From NCBI GenBank assembly GCA_001899855.1, contig MKWR01000013.1:131731-195730 (forward strand): a stretch of DNA of 64,000 nucleotides, read 5' to 3'. The stretch's first letter is position 1; each line of letters starts with the position of its first letter. Below are positions 26,692 to 37,046 of this stretch, piece by piece. The stretch is from Lysobacterales bacterium 63-13. Lineage in GTDB: Bacteria > Pseudomonadota > Gammaproteobacteria > Xanthomonadales > Rhodanobacteraceae. Under the pieces are notes generated by a model. The model ran no database searches. It worked only from the letters and a program-made list of their open reading frames with translations, and was not told the origin of the DNA. The position numbers were made by a program, and so were the translations under genes.

Positions 26692-27366
26692 TACTTCACT
26701 CCCGCCACTTTCCGCTTCCTGCGCGATCTCAAGGCCAACAACAACCGGCCCTGGTTCAACGAGCAAAAACCGCGTTACGAGGCGGTGTTGCGTCAGCCAT
26801 TCCTGCAACTGATCGGCGATCTGCAGGTGCCGCTGGCAAAGATCTCGCCGCATTTCGTGGCGGATCCGCGTGGCCAGGGTGGCTCGATGTTCCGCATCCA
26901 TCGCGACACGCGCTACGCGAAAGACAAGACGCCGTACAAGACCTGGTCCGGTGCGCGCCTGTTCCATGAGCGCGCGCGCCAGGTCGATGCGCCTTCGTTC
27001 TACCTGCACATCCAGCCCGGAAATTGTTTCGTCGGTGGTGGCAAGTGGCACCCGGAGGCCGAGTCGATCAAGCGCATCCGGGAGTTCATCGCCAACAATC
27101 CACAAGCATGGAAAAAGGCCGCGCGCTCGAAATCCTTCACTGCGCACTTCAGGCTTGGTGGCGACAGCCTGATGCGACCGCCACGTGGGTTCGATCCCGA
27201 TCACGAGCTGATCGAGGATCTCAAGCGCAAGGATTTCGTTGCCATGGAAGGTTTTGCCGACGGCATCGCGACCTCGACCGAATTGAAACCGCTTCTCGTC
27301 GATCGCTTCAAGCGCGTCGCGCCGCTGGTCGATTATCTCTGTGCAAGCCTCGATCTGGAATTCTGA
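26692..27366 (+). pseudogene. DUF2461 family gene, 5' end removed by the transposon
   Basis: A DUF2461-family protein of about 224 residues (YFTPATFRFLRDLKANNNRP onward, then WFNEQKPRYE, FRIHRDTRYAKDKTPYKTW and HIQPGNCFVGGG). DUF2461 proteins are cytosolic and of unknown biochemical role. The family usually begins Met plus one to three residues before YFTP. Here the codon for that Tyr is the first base triplet after the transposon's right repeat, so the start codon, ribosome site and promoter are missing. The frame stays open into the transposon to a GTG at 26569, so a fusion could be made from a transposon transcript, but no good ribosome site supports it. Confidence 0.85.
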
Positions 27367-27389
27367 GTGACACTCCGAGTCCCCTCGAT

Positions 27390-27455
27390 CGTTCGTCCCG
27401 AGCCTGTCGCAGGACATCTCCAGGCATTCATGGTTCGACAAGCTCACCGCGAACG
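27390..27455. repeat. REP-like inverted repeat
   Basis: Arms CGTTCGTCCCGAGCCTGTCG (27390-27409) and CGACAAGCTCACCGCGAACG (27436-27455) pair at 15 of 20 positions. The GTTCG...GAGC.TGTCGA pattern is a widespread interspersed palindrome in this bacterial order. It lies between the truncated DUF2461 gene and the next MFS gene and may also act as a transcription end. Confidence 0.65.
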
Positions 27456-27503
27456 GTAATAGATGGCGTCCCCACGAAAGGAAGTTGGGCAGAAGCAATT
27501 GAA

Positions 27504-28691
27504 ATGAATGCAATCGATGTCAATTTGAATGCGCGAATCCCGACGGCGCGCCTGGCGAGTTTCTACTTCGCCTACTACGCCGCACTTGGCGCGTTCAATC
27601 CTTACTGGGCGCTCTATCTCAAGGATCGCGGACAGGACGTCGCCGCGATCAGCATCCTGATGAGTCTCTGGTATGGCACGCGCATTTTTGCTCCGAGTGC
27701 CTGGAGCACGCTGGCGGCGCGGTCCGCGCAGCCAATCCTCTGGTTGCGCGTGGGCTCGGTGCTTACCGTCGCCAGCTTCGCGTTCTTCACCGTGCCGCAG
27801 GATTTCAGCGGACTGTTCCTGGTCATGTGCGTATTTTGTTTTGTCTACAACGCGATCATGCCGCAGTTCGAATCGATCACCTTGTCGCACCTGGTCGGCA
27901 GGAGCGAACGCTACGGCCGCATCCGTGCCTGGGGTTCGATCGGATTCGTCGCCGTGGTGGCACTGTTCGGCGGGCTGCTCGATCACTTGCCAGTGACATC
28001 CCTGCCCTGGCTGATGCTGCCGTTGTTCGTGACGATGGCGATCGCATCGTTTTTCAATGATTACGGACGACCACCCGTCGTCGCGACGGAGTCGGAATCG
28101 CCGAGTTTCGTGGCCAAGCTGCGCCGACCCGAAGTCATCGCATTCTTCATCGTCGCCCTGCTCTTGCAGATTTCCTTCGGCCCGTACTACACGTTCTATT
28201 CGATCTATCTCGACGAGCACGGCTACCGCACTTCGGCCCTCGGCATCTACTGGTCGATCGGCGTCATCGTCGAGATCCTCGTGTTCGCCTTCTCGGCATG
28301 GATCTTCCGCCGCTGGAACGCGGCAACCGTGCTGCTCGTCTCGCTGATTGCCGCCAGCCTGCGCTGGGCGATGGTCGCAACCTGGCCCGACAACGCCATC
28401 CTGATGGCCTTCGCGCAGACCCTGCACGCACTCAGTTTCGCCGCCTTCTTCGCCGCCAGCATGCAGTTCCTCGTGCTCTTTTTCCCAGGCAGGCAAAACG
28501 GCCACGCCCAAGGCATCTACTACGGATTTTCATCCGGTGTCGGCGGCGTGCTGGGTGCCTTGCTCTCGGGTCAAGCATGGAAAGCCTGCGGCGGAGAATC
28601 CGCCTTCCTGCTCGGTTCGGCAGCGGCTGCCATGGCCGCAGTCATCGCCTGGATCTGGATCCGGCCAGGGCGGGCCTGGGCAGCGACTTGA
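27504..28691 (+). CDS. MFS transporter, HcaT/phenylpropionate-permease-like
   Basis: A 395-residue major facilitator protein of the MFS_1-like subgroup that includes HcaT-type permeases. The N-terminus (RLASFYFAYYAALGAFNPYW) and FYSIYLDEHGYRTSALGIYW are typical of that group. Twelve hydrophobic segments are evident. The substrate is unknown; the subgroup is usually assigned to small organic acids or nucleosides. The frame is open further upstream, but the ATG at 27504 is where membrane-protein sequence begins. It stands alone. Confidence 0.85.
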   Translation: MNAIDVNLNARIPTARLASFYFAYYAALGAFNPYWALYLKDRGQDVAAISILMSLWYGTRIFAPSAWSTLAARSAQPILWLRVGSVLTVASFAFFTVPQDFSGLFLVMCVFCFVYNAIMPQFESITLSHLVGRSERYGRIRAWGSIGFVAVVALFGGLLDHLPVTSLPWLMLPLFVTMAIASFFNDYGRPPVVATESESPSFVAKLRRPEVIAFFIVALLLQISFGPYYTFYSIYLDEHGYRTSALGIYWSIGVIVEILVFAFSAWIFRRWNAATVLLVSLIAASLRWAMVATWPDNAILMAFAQTLHALSFAAFFAASMQFLVLFFPGRQNGHAQGIYYGFSSGVGGVLGALLSGQAWKACGGESAFLLGSAAAAMAAVIAWIWIRPGRAWAAT

Positions 28692-28769
28692 AGAGAATCC
28701 CGACGGCTCAGGGTCAATGGAGCCTGGTGGCGTGCGGAACAGAATTCTCTGTCGGCAACACGACAACGA

Positions 28770-32155
<3,386 letters not shown>

Positions 32156-32170
32156 TCAAATCCCGCTACT

Positions 32171-32198
32171 CGTCATCCAGGAGAAGGCCGGGATGACG
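32171..32198. repeat. Short interspersed palindrome
   Basis: CGTCATCC (32171-32178) pairs with GGATGACG (32191-32198) around a 12-nt loop. It belongs to the common CGTCATCC.../...GGATGACG intergenic palindrome type. It is the only recognisable item in the 267-bp interval between the divergent ligA and TPR genes. Confidence 0.6.
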
Positions 32199-32359
32199 GT
32201 GAGGGTGAATGGAACTGGACGTGATATTGGCATCATTCGTGAAGTCGGGATTACGTGTGACTCATCACTCATGTGATCGGCGTTGCCCCGAAGTCTAGCG
32301 GCTTGCCGGCGCATGCGGTGCAGGTGCAGGATGCGGGTTGATGAATCGAGGGCGTGACG

Positions 32360-33202
32360 ATGGCAAAGAAGAGCTGGGCGGCGTTTCCGCACAAGGACAA
32401 GGCGTTCGACTACGCAAGCGACAAGCTGGCCAAGGCCTGGTCGAAACTGCACGCGGGCGATCAGGAGCCCTACCCTGATGAGAAGCATGTCGCAGGCTTG
32501 CTCAAGGGCAATCCCAAGCTCGGCAAGGATGCGGCGACCATCGCCGCGCAGTTGCAGGATGCCTGGCGCGATTTCCATCGTGGCGATTTCCAGCAGGCCC
32601 ATGAATCCGGGCTTGCCTTGAAGGCCTTGGGCACCTCGGTGGCGATCAAGGCGGCCGGCATCCATGCCACGTACCTGGTCGATGATGACGATGCCAGGAC
32701 CCGCCGCTACGAGGATCTCGTGCGCCTGGCCGACGAAGCCGTCGTTGCCCTGCCCGAGCTGGCCAACAGCCATTACCGGCGCGCGTTTGCGATTGGCCGC
32801 TTGAGCCAGTCGATCTCGATTGCCAAGGCGCTGGCCCAGGGTCTGGCCGGCAAGGTCCGCGAATCGCTGGACAAGACCTTGACGTTGGAGCCGAAGCACG
32901 CCGAGGCGATGACCGCATTCGGCCTGTATCACGCTGAAATCGTCAACAAGGTCGGTGGCATGCTGGCCAAGCTGACTTACGGCGCGAATGCCGCCGATGC
33001 CGAAAAATATCTGAAAGCCGCGCTCAAGCTGACCCCGCAATCGCCGATCGCCTGGATCGAATACGGCAACGGCCTGTTGCTGCTGCACGGCGAGAAACGC
33101 GAGGACGATGTCGCAGAAGCCTACGACAAGGCCGCCAACTGCAAGCCGCTCGATGCCATGGAAGCCCTGGATGCCAAGTGGGCGCGGGAGCAGATTGAAT
33201 AG
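32360..33202 (+). CDS. TPR-like hypothetical protein
   Basis: A 280-residue protein of unknown function with helical repeat character, most clearly near the C-terminus (AEKYLKAALKLTPQSPIAWI), which fits a tetratricopeptide repeat. There is no signal peptide. I chose the ATG at 32360 because GAGGG lies 7 nt upstream; a GTG two codons earlier is also in frame. It is a stand-alone gene between repeat elements. Confidence 0.75.
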   Translation: MAKKSWAAFPHKDKAFDYASDKLAKAWSKLHAGDQEPYPDEKHVAGLLKGNPKLGKDAATIAAQLQDAWRDFHRGDFQQAHESGLALKALGTSVAIKAAGIHATYLVDDDDARTRRYEDLVRLADEAVVALPELANSHYRRAFAIGRLSQSISIAKALAQGLAGKVRESLDKTLTLEPKHAEAMTAFGLYHAEIVNKVGGMLAKLTYGANAADAEKYLKAALKLTPQSPIAWIEYGNGLLLLHGEKREDDVAEAYDKAANCKPLDAMEALDAKWAREQIE

Positions 33203-33209
33203 TTGGAAG

Positions 33210-33368
33210 CCGGGAGTAGGGAATCGGGAATGGTGAATCGTTGGAGCCGCATTCGCCGGGCCATCGCTGAACGCCCACCCAAGCTCTCCCCCTGCACAAT
33301 CAAAGTGGAAGTGGTGGCGAGCGACAATCCGCTTTAACGATTCACCATTCCCGATTCCCTACTCCCGG
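33210..33368. repeat. Perfect 33-bp inverted repeat flanking a 93-bp centre
   Basis: The arm at 33210-33242 (begins CCGGGAGTAGGGAATCGGGA) and the arm at 33336-33368 are exact reverse complements over all 33 bases. The GGGAATCGGGAATGG pattern is a known intergenic motif type in Xanthomonadales. The 93-bp centre has no open frame of interest. It lies just upstream of the ECF sigma gene and could form a cruciform or a strong RNA hairpin. Confidence 0.9.
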
Positions 33369-33397
33369 TTCTTCACCCCGACAGGGGCCTCGCTGCG

Positions 33398-34006
33398 TTG
33401 AACAGCGCATCACTGCTGATGACGGACTCCATGGATTGCCTTAACCTCGCAGGCATGGGGTCGGAACGAACGGACGAAGAACTGATGCTTGCGTATGCCG
33501 GAGGCGACATGCTCGCCTTCGAAATGCTCTATCGGCGCCACCGTGGCACCCTGTACCGCTTTCTCCTGCGATCCCTGCGCCAGCGCGCCGATGCCGATGA
33601 ACTGTTCCAGGAAACCTGGAGCCGTGCCATTGCCGCGCGCGAGCGTTACCGCGTCGAGGCCAGGTTCACCACCTGGCTGCTGCAGATCGCGCACAACCTC
33701 GTCATCGATCGCTTCCGCCGCAGCCGTCCACAGGCGTCAACCGAGGAAGCCGAGGTCGTCTTCAACCAGCTTGATGCGCCTGATGACGAACGGCCAGATC
33801 ACGTGTTGAGCGAGTTCGAGCAGCGCCGACGGCTGCAGATCGCACTTGAGGAATTGCCTGAGGAACAACGCGTAACCTTCTTGTTGCGCATGGAAAATGG
33901 CCTCGGACTTGAAGAAATTTCCGAAGTCACCGGAGTCGGACGCGAGACGGTCAAATCGCGCCTGCGTTATGCCCTCGCCCGCGTCCGCGCAAGGTTCGAG
34001 ACATGA
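33398..34006 (+). CDS. ECF-family RNA polymerase sigma factor
   Basis: An extracytoplasmic-function sigma factor of up to 202 residues. Region 2 (DMLAFEMLYRRHRGTLYRFL, ADELFQETWSRAI, FTTWLLQIAHNLVIDRFRR) and region 4 (LPEEQRVTFLLRMENGLGL, EISEVTGVGRETVKSRLRYA) are complete. The start is uncertain: the frame opens at a TTG at 33398, with ATG codons at 33419, 33431 and 33455, and no clear ribosome site. It is followed with a 4-bp overlap by a gene for a single-pass membrane protein, the usual anti-sigma position. Its target promoters are not evident here. Confidence 0.9.
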   Translation: MNSASLLMTDSMDCLNLAGMGSERTDEELMLAYAGGDMLAFEMLYRRHRGTLYRFLLRSLRQRADADELFQETWSRAIAARERYRVEARFTTWLLQIAHNLVIDRFRRSRPQASTEEAEVVFNQLDAPDDERPDHVLSEFEQRRRLQIALEELPEEQRVTFLLRMENGLGLEEISEVTGVGRETVKSRLRYALARVRARFET

Positions 34007-34896
34007 GCAAACGCCGCGACCCGGACGAAGATCTGCAGCGCCTGCTCGACGACGATGGTGGCGAGTTCGGCGCGATCTACAAGCGCCTGTCGCACCCGGA
34101 GCCGCCGCGTCGCGTGGATCGCGTGGTGCTGGCGAATGCAGCGCGGGCTGTTCGTGGCGATCGTGCGCCGCCGGCACAGCGCTGGTTGCTGGGCCTGGGT
34201 TCGGCTGCGGGGCTTGTGCTCGCGGCCGGAATTGCCTGGCAGGTTGGCCAGCAGATTGATGCACAGGATGCGCAGACCGGCGCACCGCGTAGCGAGCGAA
34301 CCGTCATTCCCGTGCAGCCGATCACCGAATCGGCGCGGACGCAGAAAACGGAGTCCGTTGAAGCCGCTGCGGCGATGGCAGACCAGGAGTCCCCGGCCGA
34401 GGCTGCGTCGGCCAAACAGGAATCCGCGCCCCCGTTGCGGCGCAAGGCAACCCCGGCAAAGCCGGCACCGGCGGCCGTACCACCGCCAGCGCCTGCTGCC
34501 CAGGCTCCGCCGCTGCTCGAACAACGTGCCGCAGAGCCGGAACCCCCACCCGCCGTGCCGGCGGCGGATGCAGCGCAGGCATTTCCGCAAGAGACGGACA
34601 ACGTTTCGAGTGAGGCTGCATCGGGCGCGGCCCGCGAACGTCGCGATCATGCCGCGGGCAAGGCCGTGGGCTTGAGCGCACCCAAGGCCGCTGCCGAGCA
34701 ATCGCGGGCGCCTGCGCCGAGTTCCTCGGTCAAGCTGCGCCAGAACATGCATCTGGCTCCGCAGGACTGGCTGGCCGAGATCGTGCGCTTGAAGAATGCG
34801 GGGCGTCGCCAGGAAGCCATCGAGAACCTGCGCCTGTTCCGCCGCATGCATCCGGATTGGCAGCTTTCCGACGAGTTGCGCCGGCTGGCCGAGTGA
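34003..34896 (+). CDS. Putative anti-sigma factor, single-pass membrane protein
   Basis: A 297-residue protein with a cytoplasmic N-terminus of about 60 residues, one membrane segment (WLLGLGSAAGLVLAAGIAW, about 61-79), a long Pro/Ala/Glu-rich linker (about 80-240) and a C-terminal helical domain (DWLAEIVRLKNAGRRQEAIE onward). Its start overlaps the sigma gene stop (ATGA). Placement and topology fit an anti-sigma factor holding the upstream ECF sigma at the membrane, although no zinc-type anti-sigma motif is present. The C-terminal region resembles a short TPR-like module. Confidence 0.7.
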   Translation: MSKRRDPDEDLQRLLDDDGGEFGAIYKRLSHPEPPRRVDRVVLANAARAVRGDRAPPAQRWLLGLGSAAGLVLAAGIAWQVGQQIDAQDAQTGAPRSERTVIPVQPITESARTQKTESVEAAAAMADQESPAEAASAKQESAPPLRRKATPAKPAPAAVPPPAPAAQAPPLLEQRAAEPEPPPAVPAADAAQAFPQETDNVSSEAASGAARERRDHAAGKAVGLSAPKAAAEQSRAPAPSSSVKLRQNMHLAPQDWLAEIVRLKNAGRRQEAIENLRLFRRMHPDWQLSDELRRLAE

Positions 34897-35483
34897 GCGA
34901 GTTGCATACCCTGGGGGCGCCGGCCAGCCTGCTGCAGGAGATCCGCAAGAGCCGTTTCCTCGCCAATGCCGCACCGGTTGACGAGCCCGCGCAGGCCCTG
35001 GCCTTTCTTGCCGAGGTCGCCGATGCGCTGGCGACGCACAATTGCTGGGCTTACCGGATTGGCCAGCAATACCGGTTTTCCGATGATGGCGAACCCGGCG
35101 GCACGGCCGGCCGCCCGATCCTGCAGGCCATTGACGGCCAGGGCTTTGATCGGGTCATCGTCGTCGTCACGCGCTGGTATGGCGGCATCAAGCTCGGTGC
35201 TGGCGGCCTGGCCCGTGCCTATGGCGGTTGTGCCGCCGAATGCCTGCGCCTGGCGGCGAAAGTCCCGCTGATCGACATGGCCGATATCCGCGTCGATTGC
35301 GAGTTCTCGATCCTGCCGATCCTGCATGCGCGCTTCGAGGAATTCGCCATCAACAAGCTCGATGAATCCTTCGATGCACAGGGTTGCCGTCTGCAACTGC
35401 GCCTGCCGCGTGATCGCGTCGAGACGTTTTCGGCTTTCGTGCGCGACCTGAGCCGGGGCCGCGCGGTGGTTGGATCTGCTTGA
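34893..35483 (+). CDS. YigZ/IMPACT family protein
   Basis: A 196-residue protein of the UPF0029/IMPACT family. The hallmark is complete (YRFSDDGEPGGTAGRPILQA and VVVTRWYGGIKLGAGGLARA). The function is poorly defined; the family is related to translational control proteins. The GTG at 34893 overlaps the preceding stop (GTGA), so it is coupled to the anti-sigma gene; the frame stays open upstream only inside that gene. Confidence 0.88.
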   Translation: MSELHTLGAPASLLQEIRKSRFLANAAPVDEPAQALAFLAEVADALATHNCWAYRIGQQYRFSDDGEPGGTAGRPILQAIDGQGFDRVIVVVTRWYGGIKLGAGGLARAYGGCAAECLRLAAKVPLIDMADIRVDCEFSILPILHARFEEFAINKLDESFDAQGCRLQLRLPRDRVETFSAFVRDLSRGRAVVGSA

Positions 35484-35540
35484 CGAGAAGCCCGCGCAGC
35501 GGATTGCGCCATGCGAAACAGCGCTTGCGACGAGGATCTG

Positions 35541-35561
35541 GATACGTACTAAGATACGTAC
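35541..35561. promoter_or_regulatory. Direct repeat upstream of imuB, candidate SOS operator
   Basis: GATACGTAC occurs at 35541-35549 and again at 35553-35561, separated by TAA. Because GTAC is self-complementary, the unit also reads as a dyad (GTAC-N8-GTAC). It ends 24 bp before the imuB start. imuB-dnaE2 cassettes are usually LexA-controlled, and Xanthomonadales LexA sites are divergent, so this is a plausible LexA-type operator. Unproven. Confidence 0.4.
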
Positions 35562-35585
35562 ATCGACTTTCGCTGGACCCGCCCC

Positions 35586-37046
35586 ATGCTTTGGGCATGC
35601 CTGTATTTTCCCGAATTGCCGCTCGATGCCGTGCGTCCGCCGGACTGCGCGCGTGAGGCGGCGGCCGTGCTGGTCGATGGCCCCGTGCGGCATCCGCGGG
35701 TGGCCCTGGCCAATCAGGCCGCGCGCAAGGCCGGCATCCGCAGCGGGCAATCGCTGGCTGCCGCGCGCGCCCTGCATGCCGATGTGCCGGGCTGGCGTCG
35801 GGATGTCGAGGCGGAACGCCATCTGCTCACCGCGCTGGCGGATACCGCCTATCGTTTCAGCAACGAGGTCAGCCTGGCTCCGCCGCGCGCCCTGCTGGTC
35901 GAGGTCGGTGCCAGCCTCAGCCTGTTTGGCGGCTGGACGGCGCTTGAGCGGCACCTGCGCACGGATTTCGATGGCTGGGCGCTGGGCTATCGCCTGAGTC
36001 TGGCCCCGGTGGCGGCCGGAGCCCGGGTGCTGGCCACTTGCCGGGATGGCATCGCCCTGCTGGAGAAGTCGCAACTGGTCAATGTTCTTTCCGATTTTTC
36101 TGTTTCAAATTGCGGACTTGAGAGAAAAACCTCAAGTAGTTTGTCCGCCATGGGCCTGGACCGGCTAGGGCAAGTGTTTGCCCTGCCACGCGCCGAATTG
36201 AGCCGTCGCATCGGCCCGGCCGCCCTGCTCCATCTCGATCGCATGCGCGGGCTTGTTGGCGAAGCACTGGCCAGTTACCAGCCGCCGACCCGCTACCAGC
36301 GCCGCATCGAGTTCGATTACCGCATCGATCGCGTCGAGGCCTTGCTGTTTCCGCTGCAACGCATGCTGCGTGATCTTGGCCGTTTCCTTGTCGCCCGTGA
36401 CGGCGGCGTGCAGTCTTTCGAGCTGGTCCTCGAACACGAGCACCAGGCCACGACCCGCATCACGGTCGGCCTGCTCGAAGCGCAACGGGATGCCAACCTG
36501 CTGCTCGAGCTTGCCCGGACACGACTCGAGCGCGTGGCCCTGGTTGCTCCGGTGGAGGCCTTGAACGTGCTCGCCGAGGACTTGCCGACCCTGCGCCCGC
36601 TGCACGAGGACCTGTTCGACACGACCCCGTGCGGAACCATGGAATGGCCGATGCTGGTCGAACGCCTGCGTGCGCGGCTTGGCGACGAAGCCGTCTGCCG
36701 CTTCCTCGAAGTAGCCGATCACCGGCCGGACCGGGCCTGGCGGTTGTGTCCGCTCGATCGCGATCCTTCGCGGATCGCCGCCTTGCCGGCGCGGCGGAAA
36801 TCCGCAGGCGAGGAAACCGGTTTGCGCCCGCCACGCCCCTTGTGGTTGCTGCGCAGGGCGATTCCGCTGCGTTCCTCGCCGTTGCGCATCCTCGCCGGTC
36901 CGGAACGCATCGAGAGTGGCTGGTGGGATGGTGACGACCAGCGCCACGATTACTACGTCGTGCAGACGCGCGAAGGCCAGCGCGCCTGGGCCTATGTCGC
37001 GAGCGGTGAGATCGGCAACTGGATGCTGCAGGGATGGTTTGCCTGA
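35586..37046 (+). CDS. imuB: ImuB, Y-family polymerase-like mutasome protein
   Basis: A 486-residue Y-family polymerase homologue. The first conserved acidic residue of active Y polymerases is replaced at the N-terminus ([18 protein letters not shown]), as in ImuB, which is a non-catalytic hub linking DnaE2 to the beta clamp. It acts with DnaE2 in SOS mutagenesis. The upstream neighbour is a YigZ gene; imuA, which normally precedes imuB, is absent here. Codons for about residues 165-188 form a local AT-rich patch with a hairpin. It overlaps dnaE2 by 13 bp. Confidence 0.9.
   Translation: MLWACLYFPELPLDAVRPPDCAREAAAVLVDGPVRHPRVALANQAARKAGIRSGQSLAAARALHADVPGWRRDVEAERHLLTALADTAYRFSNEVSLAPPRALLVEVGASLSLFGGWTALERHLRTDFDGWALGYRLSLAPVAAGARVLATCRDGIALLEKSQLVNVLSDFSVSNCGLERKTSSSLSAMGLDRLGQVFALPRAELSRRIGPAALLHLDRMRGLVGEALASYQPPTRYQRRIEFDYRIDRVEALLFPLQRMLRDLGRFLVARDGGVQSFELVLEHEHQATTRITVGLLEAQRDANLLLELARTRLERVALVAPVEALNVLAEDLPTLRPLHEDLFDTTPCGTMEWPMLVERLRARLGDEAVCRFLEVADHRPDRAWRLCPLDRDPSRIAALPARRKSAGEETGLRPPRPLWLLRRAIPLRSSPLRILAGPERIESGWWDGDDQRHDYYVVQTREGQRAWAYVASGEIGNWMLQGWFA
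36112..36148. repeat. Hairpin in an AT-rich patch inside imuB
   Basis: GCGGAC (36112-36117) pairs with GTCCGC (36143-36148), and the nested CTTGAG (36117-36122) pairs with CTCAAG (36131-36136). The surrounding bases (about 36081-36150) are clearly poorer in G and C than the rest of the gene. The reading frame is kept and the protein length over this region looks normal for the family. Confidence 0.55.

Noticed and set aside
36081-36150. Insertion of extra codons in imuB
   Set aside because: The segment is AT-rich with a hairpin, but the protein length between flanking conserved blocks looks normal, so it is treated as a replaced patch rather than an insertion.
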